DNA of 64,000 bases from Tribonema minus (lineage: Eukaryota; Sar; Xanthophyceae; Tribonematales; Tribonemataceae): assembly GCA_017506865.1 (NCBI GenBank), contig JAFCMP010000032.1, forward strand, positions 139,001 through 203,000, in the 5' to 3' direction. A model generated the notes under the pieces. That model did no database searches. It was given only the letters and a program-made list of their open reading frames with translations, and had not been told where the DNA came from. The number at the start of each line of letters is the position of its first letter. Position 1 is the first letter of the stretch. Of the stretch, positions 57,201 to 64,000 are shown one piece after another. The position numbers were made by a program, and so were the translations under genes.

Positions 57201-58594
57201 GAACTTCAACATTTGCCGTTCGCGGCACCTCGTCGCGCGCGCGCTGCCCCGGAAACCCCCCAAAATCCCCAAAGAAGTTGTCCCAGGCGTCGCCCCTGCC
57301 GCCGCTGCCGCGCTGCTGCTCCTGCTGCTTGAGGCCCTCCTCGCCGTAGTTGTCGTAGGTGGAGCGTTTGTCCGGGTCGGAGAGCACTTCGTAGGCGGAC
57401 GCGACTTCTGCAAAGTGCGTGGCCGCGTCCTCGCTCTTGTTCTTGTCGGGATGGTACTTTAGGCTTAGTTGTCGGTATGCCTGGCGGGGGGAGGGGAATT
57501 TGGGGGAGTGAAGGTGTGCACGTGGGCAAGACGGAATCGTGTCAGCATACTTGAGGCTTAGTTGCCGGTACGCCTGGCAGGGGGGGCGGGGGGGATTGGG
57601 TGGAATTGAAGGCGCACGTAGGTAGGCAAGACGGGGTTGTGTCAGCATGAGCAGAGAGAGGAGAGCAAGATGTCACAATGTGTCTGCCTTGCGGCAATTG
57701 AGGCTTGTGTGTTGGCAGTGGCACAAGAGTTGATTCGTCCGTCGCAGATCCAGGCGCCTGCGGGCCAAGTTTGCGGGCGGGCCCACATACGTTTTGAGCT
57801 TGAAGAAGCTACAAGCATGTTTACTGCCATTAGCAAAGAATGTCAGAGGCACCCAACTGCCTCCGCTGACCAGGCGACTGCACAGGGAGATAAAAATTAC
57901 AGCAACGGCGATAAGGCTGGCCCACACCGTTGTTGCAACAATAAGCACCAGCGAATAATGCAAACGATTTCGTCCACAGTCGCCAGGTCTCACAGCAAAG
58001 TCATCAGCAGTGCAAGGCCATATGGTAACCTCAATGGGTACGCAATTTCGCTACAGAGCTGCAAGATGCCATTGTAAACGCGAAGACATTGAGAAAAGGC
58101 CTTGCTTCACTGCAAAAACCTCTGACCACCGGACTGCTGCTCGATAGATGTTAAGCTGGTGCGGCTGGCTGGTGAAACGGAAACTGTGACGCGCTGAAGG
58201 CACACTTTTTTGAGTGCATCGACCTGGTCGATGCAGCGGATCGCGTGTCATATTCAAAAGTACTTTCAAGAAAAGTCCTGTATGCATGAGACACGGTGGC
58301 AGAGCATGCGAAACGGAAACTGTGACGCGCTGATGAAGACAACACGAACGCCTCGATGCAGCGGATTTGCATGTTACGTTACCAGTAACTCAGAATTGTC
58401 GGTACGCATGAGAAACGGTGCCCGCAGCGGAGTCATCGCACTGCAGACAACACAACATCGCAGACAACACAACACACCTTCTTGATCTCGCTGTCGGACG
58501 CGGTCTTCTTCAAGCCCAGAATCGCGTAGAAGTCTCTTGCCGCAGCCACCGCAAGCGCGCCCAGCAGCAGCAACAGGCACGCAAGCACGCCCAT
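54210..58594 (-). CDS. ER-type DnaJ/Hsp40 co-chaperone (ERdj3/DNAJB11-like), 4 exons
   Basis: Minus-strand exons 58594-58478, 57480-57011, 55937-55609 and 54397-54210 join in frame to 367 residues. A signal peptide ([19 protein letters not shown]) leads straight into the J domain ([10 protein letters not shown]...), with HPD at 49-51. A short Gly-rich linker precedes the substrate-binding domains. These contain a Cys-rich insert (CEKRCPEC...[18 protein letters not shown]), then [29 protein letters not shown] and [20 protein letters not shown] near the C-terminus. The order matches ERdj3-type luminal J proteins that deliver unfolded clients to BiP. No KDEL-like tail is present; the protein ends in an Ala run. 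Introns carry echoes of exons 2, 3 and 4. It is divergent to an sHSP gene 296 bp away. Confidence 0.93.
54550..54605 (-). repeat. Echo of DnaJ exon 4 start
   Basis: CACGCCGTGCCCGGTGCGGT and a following GACGCC match the real exon 4 start at 54370-54397, about 190 bp away, including the acceptor area. Confidence 0.8.
54860..55530 (-). repeat. Five-copy echo array of DnaJ exon 3 end
   Basis: The end of exon 3 ([23 protein letters not shown]) with its donor recurs five times downstream. Donor-like edges fall at about 55442, 55339, 55187, 55022 and 54878 against the real one at 55608, a period of about 100-165 bp. The intervening units hold TGCA- and CTTCAACTTG-type sequence. Copies decay with distance from the true exon: the nearest still read [14 protein letters not shown]-like sequence, the farthest only a fragment. 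Confidence 0.92.
56053..56150 (-). repeat. Echo of DnaJ exon 3 start with telomere-like tract
   Basis: GGCACGCCGCGCAGCGCTTG then TTGCCGCGCGCCACGCACC reproduces the Cys-rich start of exon 3 (55890-55940), joined to TTAGGG repeats at 56053-56082. It sits about 195 bp upstream of the true acceptor in gene orientation. Confidence 0.88.
57545..57600 (-). repeat. Echo of DnaJ exon 2 start
   Basis: On the minus strand a C-rich tract, then CCAG|GCGTACCGGCAACTAAGC, copies the real acceptor and AYRQLSLKY coding sequence at 57480, about 90 bp away. The copy then reads into non-homologous sequence before the HPD. Confidence 0.9.
58175..58370. repeat. Tandem duplication in DnaJ intron 1
   Basis: GAAACGGAAACTGTGACGCG CTGA occurs at about 58176 and 58312, and GATGCAGCGGAT at about 58232 and 58357, giving a period near 130 bp. 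No exon match. Confidence 0.7.
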
Positions 58595-58890
58595 CGCGCT
58601 GCCGCTCACTGCAAAGTGGTACAGCTCGTTTTTCGCCGATGTAAGGCCAAAGTTTGCTTCTCCGACATGTGGATGCTTGCCATTCGCCAGAACACGCGGG
58701 CGCGCGCAGATGTGAGCCAATCAACGTCTTCCTCGTAAGTCTTGCTCCCGGAGAACTCTCTCTGTTCTCGAATCTTTCCAGGAGTTGAACATCGACATGG
58801 AGCAACACACACGCACGCACAGCAAGCTTGCAAGCAGCCAACCAGCACATCAAAAGAGGTCAGCATATCCAGTCACCAACCTCGGAAAGT
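58595..58890. promoter_or_regulatory. Shared divergent promoter with heat-shock-element-like site
   Basis: The 296 bp between the two divergent start codons hold TTCTCGAATCTTT at 58765-58777, which fits alternating TTC/GAA units of a three-unit heat shock element except for the last base. A CCAAT box lies at 58717-58721. Both genes encode chaperones with signal peptides, so joint induction by heat or ER stress is likely. No perfect ER-stress element was seen. Confidence 0.6.
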
Positions 58891-59936
58891 ATGGCTCCAC
58901 TGATGAACAAGCAATCCGCCCTGGCCGCCTTAGCAGTTCTCGCCCTCGCCAACTCGACAAGCGCCGCCAACTGCATGCAGCAGCAGCACCACCACCAGCA
59001 TCAAGTCCAGCAGCAGCAGCAGCAAAACCAGCAGCAGCAACAGCAGCGTCCTCACCGTCGCTCGTCCGATGGCCTCTTCTCTCCGAGGTTCCGGCAGTCC
59101 GTGTTTCAGCCCGACGCCACCATCGCTCAGGCAGCGAATGCCGCGGACGCTTTCTTCGGCACCCTCTTCAACGAGCTCGGCCAGCCTCTGGCGGCGCGGC
59201 ACCAGCAGCCGCAGCACATGCCGCCGTACGAGATGTTCAAGTCGCCCAACGCCTACACCATCTCGCTGGACCTCCCCGGTTGCTCCATGGACGATGTGAT
59301 GGTGATGCTAGAGGAGGGAGGCGAGGTGCTGCGTATTGAGGGCCGCCGCCCCGCCCGTGGTCTCAGGCCCGAAGGTCCGTTACGCTCACAACAGTCACTT
59401 GACGTATGGTTGCAGAAATGCTCAGTTGTCACCAGTCCTCAACATGTCACCTGACGGCATCCACCAACTTGCAGTCATATGCGTGGCAGTGCAATGGGCT
59501 TGTCACAAGCAACCGACTTTGAGGCATGCAATGTGCTTGGTCATGGGTTTCGAAGACTCGAGCAAGTCAATTTTACTCGCAGCTGCGTCAATGTGAGCAA
59601 TTCAGTCATCATGGTGCAACCTCCATCAGCACATCGCCCGCAGTCATGGTGCAGCCTGTGTGAACACGCGCTTTGCTTCCTCGTAACAAGCTAGTGCCAC
59701 CCCTGATCAGCAGTAAGCATACATAGAAGTACATAAATCAGTGCTGAGACACTCACTATCGCCCTACTTCATTACTGCTTGCATCCCCAGGCCCCCTTCT
59801 TCGCTGGCGCTTTGAGGTGAGCAGGGATGTGGACACATCGCTCATCAGCGCGCGCATGTCGCACGGCACGCTCTCCGTGGAGCTGCCGCTCGTGGCCAAG
59901 GCAAAGGCGCAGAAGATCCACATCAATCCTGATGAT

Positions 59937-59976
<40 letters not shown>

Positions 59977-60251
59977 TTGCCTCAATGCAGCACGGCTCAG
60001 CTGCTGCGCAGCAGTCACCGCTGCCCGCTGGCCAGGAGGAGCAACCCCAGCGGGATGATGCTCAGCAGCAGCAGCAGCAGCAGCAACACGAGGAGGCAAG
60101 CGTGCCACAGCAGCAGCAGCAGCAGCACAGCGAGCAGCAAGAGACGGCTGAGCCGGATGTAATTGTAGAGGAGGAGGTGTCAGAGGCAGCGGCGGCAGAT
60201 CTGGCGCCGTCTGCAGTTTCCATCGACAACACGCACATCAGCATCTTGTGA
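58891..60251 (+). CDS. Small heat-shock protein (Hsp20/alpha-crystallin), probably secretory-pathway, 2 exons
   Basis: Exons 58891-59374 and 59791-60251 join in frame to 314 residues. The ATG at 58891 starts a signal peptide (MAPLMNKQSALAALAVLALA); an in-frame ATG 63 bases upstream is possible but would bury it. A His/Gln-rich N-terminal arm is followed by an alpha-crystallin domain (about 112-210): AYTISLDLPGCSMDDV, VLRIEGRR, RFEVSRDVD, ISARMSHGTLSVELPL. The C-terminal 100 residues are rich in Gln runs (one of 12) and acidic residues, ending ISIL, which may serve as the IXI/L-type tail motif of sHSPs. sHSPs hold unfolding clients for refolding by Hsp70/DnaJ systems; the divergent neighbour is such a DnaJ. 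Far longer than typical 150-200-residue sHSPs because of the Gln-rich arms. Confidence 0.92.
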
Positions 60252-62286
60252 ACTGCCCTCGCGGGCTTCAGGTGCACATAGTAGAAATAGTTGATTTGCA
60301 TTTGGTAAGACGCTGTTGCCTGGGCTGGAGGTGTGATTCAGCATCATGTTAGAGTTAGGGCTAGGGCTTGCCTTAGACCCTGATCCTAGTTGAAGTTGCT
60401 GTGTTGGGCATCAGCAGCTCGTGCGACTGTAGGTACACGCGAAAACGCATCTTGTATCAACAGTAGTCATGGTGTGCAGTTTTGAGAGAGGCTGGAACCC
60501 TGCGCAGCACCAAGGACGGAACGCTGCATTTACAATGCAGCCTTGTAAATACATGAGTTTTTTTTCATTTGCATGTGCAGCATGCAGCTGAGCCGCGCGC
60601 TGATGTCGCTTGCACGCATGTCACCCTCCCCGCCCCCCCTCCTTTGCATTTATGCACGAATGTAGCTGCCTGTCACAGCACCTCAAGCAGCATACATCTG
60701 CCTGCGACGCCTCTGGTTGGGGCTGGCCTGTGCATTGACGCTGTGGTCTTTGGTTGCATGCATGCGCTTGTTGGCTTTGAGAGCGTTCAACATATGCTTT
60801 CTGTCAAGCAGACACTTACCGGTCCCTACCCACACACAGCTGCCTTTCCTGGCCTCGTGGTGAAGGCAGTTTGGCTACCCGCATGTAGCAGTCTTTCCTG
60901 GGTGTATGAATTGATGTCGTGCACTCCATGCTGGTTTACCGACAAGTTGACAATATGCATGCGGATGCTCAAAGTCACTAGCTTCACATACTTCTGTGAG
61001 ATATTCGACCATGGACTTGATGCGTAGCATACAGATATGGACTTTGAAGAATACTCATTCGCGCTGCGGTGCATTCCAAATGACATATGGCAGGTGCCGT
61101 GTCGAAATGACACATCATGACATTGCCCACTGCGACCACAGCAGAAAGTCATGCACATGCGCATTTGATTTTGATTTTAAAGGCTCGTGTCAAGCTTAGA
61201 CACAGCGACCATGGTCACAGGCACACACGTAAGCAACCTCACTGACTCTGCACGTAACGGGGCAGGATGTGCTGACCCATGCCCACAAGCTATACATGCT
61301 GCACCATAGCCCCGCACGCCAGACACTTCGAAGCATGTCCATGGGGACTGTGAGGGCGAGGGGGCAGGCAGCCAGACTCCGCGTCTTGATGGCTTCGCTA
61401 ACGGCATCATGCTAAAACGCAAGCACTTCGTTGGAAAGTCATGCGCACAGGCAGAACTCCACATCGATGTCGTGCGCACCAGCAGGACCCCATACCACTG
61501 TCGTGTGCAAAGGTAGCAGAGGCAGCTGCAAGGCAATGCACAGATCCTGTGCTGTAAATGAGTGATGTTGAACAGTAAGCATGAAAACCTGGGACAGTGC
61601 CGATCACCGTCGCTAAGTTAACAAGGAACACCATCACAAAGAGAACGAGAAGCGATCAAACATAACCGCACGCAGGAAAACTGCATCATCAAGTGCGCAA
61701 CTTCAAGTGCAACCTGGCTGCCAACTAAAACAGTGCTCATTTGCAACGCTTGCCAGGCATTATGTGAACCGTCCATGCAGATGCAGTACGCTACTTCGGC
61801 TCTGCAGCTTCTCATTGCACAGCCATGCTCAGCGGTCATGAGAATGCCCTAGCTGCTGACTTTATGCGTTCACCATGCAGCGTGTGTGAGGATCTCGTTT
61901 AAGGCAGCTGTGGCAGACAACGACGCTGCATGTGTGTGAAAATGAACTCTGCCATGCTCGCATGACGATACAAGAGTTGTATCGACCAGAGTGACTGGCT
62001 CTGCTACACGTGTGCAGCTCTCACTCGAGTTGCCATGGAGGCAAAGCAAAACTGATGAAGCGACTCTCGGTCTGCCACTGTGATGTGCAGCCACTGGGAA
62101 ACCGTGGACGTTCAGCAGTCTGCGCCCGCCCTCCCCCTGCTGAGTCAGCACATGCAGTATCTGGCGTCTGAACTGGATCACGCTTAGGGTTTAGGACGTA
62201 CTTGACGTAGTTTTCAACGCACAGAGGTGTATGTTTCGAAGCACATTGGATGCAGTACTATCAGAAGCAGTACTACTTACTACAGT
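60252..62286. other. Region after the sHSP gene, no gene recognised
   Basis: It holds the 3' end of the sHSP gene and a decayed TTAGGG tract at about 60350-60368. TGTAA at 60541-60545, the poly(A) signal used by many green algae, may or may not be used here. Open segments show no family resemblance. Confidence 0.45.
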
Positions 62287-62373
62287 ACTAGGCTGCTGCG
62301 TTGACGCAAGCTTTTCGATTGCATAGGCAACCCGGCCTCCCTTGGGCCTTTATAAATACAAGTCCATACGTAC
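62287..62373 (+). mobile_element. Tail-only LINE copy (87 bp)
   Basis: Only the last stop codon and 3' UTR of the LINE family are present, identical in sequence to the tail of copy 1 (31254-31340). This is an extreme 5' truncation, showing that the 3' tail alone is enough to be copied. Confidence 0.93.
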
Positions 62374-64000
62374 TTCAAGAACAGACGTGCACGTGCAACA
62401 TGGCGGATGCGCCCATGAGCGGGCCTAGCAATATTACTCTTTGGGCGAGGGTTAGGGTTTGGATTATCATTCCTACCAATGCTTGCTGCCATTGGCATGT
62501 GAATGTTTAGTTGCAGTGATCGTGTGTCTGCGATCACCAACTTCTTTAATGTCCGCATCGCTGTTCTGGCGGGGTCCACGATCGGCACTTGCCTGAAGCC
62601 TGCGCGGTCTCATGCATGATTGGACACCCTCTTGAAGATGATACCGCTGAGCTTATGTCATGGCATTTGCTTGCATGCTTCTACACTCCATCAAGGATGA
62701 TGCCATTGAGCTGCGTTCCTTTGCATGCCATGGCCTTTGTGCCTTCATAATGCTGCAAGTTTTCTTCATTGTCGTCAATGATAGCCTCTGTGGTGCAAGC
62801 TGATAGACTTGCGAGATCAGTGAATTTGACTTCCCACACAATCCGAGGCCCGAGCAGTGAATTTGACTTCCCACAAACTCCGCTGCACAGATATGCACAG
62901 AGCAGCGCACTTATACTGCTATACCTACCCACCACGGAAATAAGCACGAGTATGAGTATGAGTATGCGGCGTGACGCTGACTCTCCCCCACTGACGTGTA
63001 CATTGCTGCACAAAAAGTACAAGTATATATACTGCTCGTTAGCACCGAGAGGTGCGGCAGCACTCGCGGTGGCGCTGATGGTGGCGAGGGTGCATCAGGC
63101 AGCAAGGGGATGGGAGATGCTGGCTGTGAGCAGGAGCTGCGGAGTCGCGTGTGGTGAGGATACGGCTTTGGGCAGCAGCAGGGGATATTGGAACATGGGG
63201 ATACGGATAGCATCAGGGCACACTGTAGATCGTTTGCTTGAACACGCAAGAAAGAGAACCTCGGCCAGGCACGTCAGCGGCGTGCTTAGGCAAGGAATCG
63301 AGGACCGGGCGCCTCTGGCCCAAATGTATACTAGAGGCATAACCGCGGTCCTCCGGCGTTTTCGCTCAAGAGATGGAGACATCGGCTACGATAGGTGTGG
63401 CTCAGACTGGGTGCCGCTGTGTCTGCCCCCCATGAGTCTAGTACAAGCCTGCAACGCAGGGCTCTAAGGGCCCGTCCGATTTTAGTTTTTTGCATTCTTA
63501 TCCAACGCATCAAGCCCACCTTGGGGCTGCTATAAATACAAGATCATAAGTACATTGCTGCACGCACACCATCCTTTGCATGGCAAGCACTTCAATGCCA
63601 CTGTATGCTGCGTTGCAAGGCGCCAGAGAGTACGCTACGCGGTAAAGTTAAGGGTTGTCTCTCAGGTTTCGCTGAGCACGTTGCAGCTTCGTATTTTTTG
63701 ACGTGACAGCAGATGTGTTAGTATCATTCGGGGGTTTTCGCAGTTCAAAGAAGACATGGAAAGCGAATACTGGGCACTTGAAGGCACCTGCGCACCAAAA
63801 CCGGCTGCAGTGCTCACATGGGGAAAAAAATACACGTAAATGCGTCAAAAACATGCAGATGTCCCGAGCAGGGCGATTGGCAGCGAAGTTCATTGAATGA
63901 ATGGGATGGTTCACAACACCTGAGAAATGGTGAGGTGTGCGTACCCCACAACAAGGGAAATGTCAGTGGCAGCAGCCACTTTCTGCATGTGTGAAAAACA
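62374..64000. other. Right end of window, no gene recognised
   Basis: Contains a TTAGGG-like tract (62448-62463), short tandem duplications near 62640-62740 and 62819-62880, an open segment of 232 codons ending at 63467 with no family resemblance, and a second LINE-type tail. Confidence 0.45.
63466..63553 (+). mobile_element. 3' tail of a second, related LINE family
   Basis: The end CCTTGGGGCTGCTATAAATA followed by CAAGATCATAAGTAC mirrors the first family's CCTTGGGCCTTTATAAATAC AAGTCCATACGTAC. The upstream part differs. The open frame that ends just before it (stop at 63465-63467) might be the 3' end of this element's coding region, but shows no recognisable domain. Confidence 0.55.

Noticed and set aside
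60757-60825. ALVGFE...VKQT-like segment resembling the DnaJ exon 3 end, on the plus strand 5 kb away
   Set aside because: The similarity covers only two short words; too weak to call a dispersed echo without a proper alignment.
62769-63467. Gene of 232 codons near the right end
   Set aside because: No domain and mixed composition; it is more likely chance or the 3' end of a second LINE family, given the adjacent tail.
1-64000. tRNA or rRNA genes
   Set aside because: I looked for B-box-like GGTTCGA motifs with paired arms and for conserved rRNA words and found none that held up.

Overview
This window is nuclear DNA of a eukaryote: the genes are split by GT-AG introns, and short TTAGGG-type telomere-like tracts are scattered inside introns and between genes. 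GC-rich coding sequence, Gln/Ala homopolymers, long repeat-filled introns and compact gene products suggest a unicellular alga or similar protist. I cannot name the lineage from the sequence alone.

Layout. 1.8-6.9 kb (+): two-RRM hnRNP/Musashi-like RNA-binding protein in 6 exons. 8.3-12.3 kb (+): JMJD7-type JmjC hydroxylase in 4 exons. 13.3-15.6 kb (-): decayed 3' part of a LINE. 15.8-24.9 kb (+): secreted reprolysin-like (M12B-type) zinc protease with a ricin-type lectin tail, in 8 exons. 26.8-32.8 kb (-): exons of an unrecognised membrane/secreted protein, with a LINE copy lying antisense in one intron; two further candidate minus-strand exons (41.2-41.4 and 45.4-45.6 kb) may belong to it. 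33.4-37.6 kb: a recent but broken LTR retrotransposon (Ty3/gypsy type) folded into a 1.3-kb-armed inverted repeat. 47.5-51.6 kb (+): a 5'-truncated LINE with a long open frame and a target-site duplication. 54.2-58.6 kb (-): ER-type DnaJ (ERdj3-like) in 4 exons. 58.9-60.3 kb (+): a small heat-shock protein with a signal peptide, transcribed divergently from the DnaJ gene across a 296-bp gap that holds a heat-shock-element-like site. 60-64 kb: no convincing gene, but a tail-only LINE copy and a related second LINE tail.

The most striking pattern is that the introns of the large split genes carry tandem, decaying copies of the edge of the neighbouring exon, with its splice site. JMJD7 has a donor-side array of about seven copies and an acceptor-side array of three. 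The DnaJ gene has five copies of the end of exon 3 plus echoes of other exons. The protease has a 197-bp-period array and several single echoes, and the RRM gene and the minus-strand membrane gene have one clear copy each. In the longest arrays the copies nearest the real exon are the best preserved. These exon-edge echo arrays look like a systematic mode of intron growth.

Exon models below come from splice consensus, reading-frame continuity and family resemblance. All four main models plus the two-exon HSP20 model close exactly in frame.
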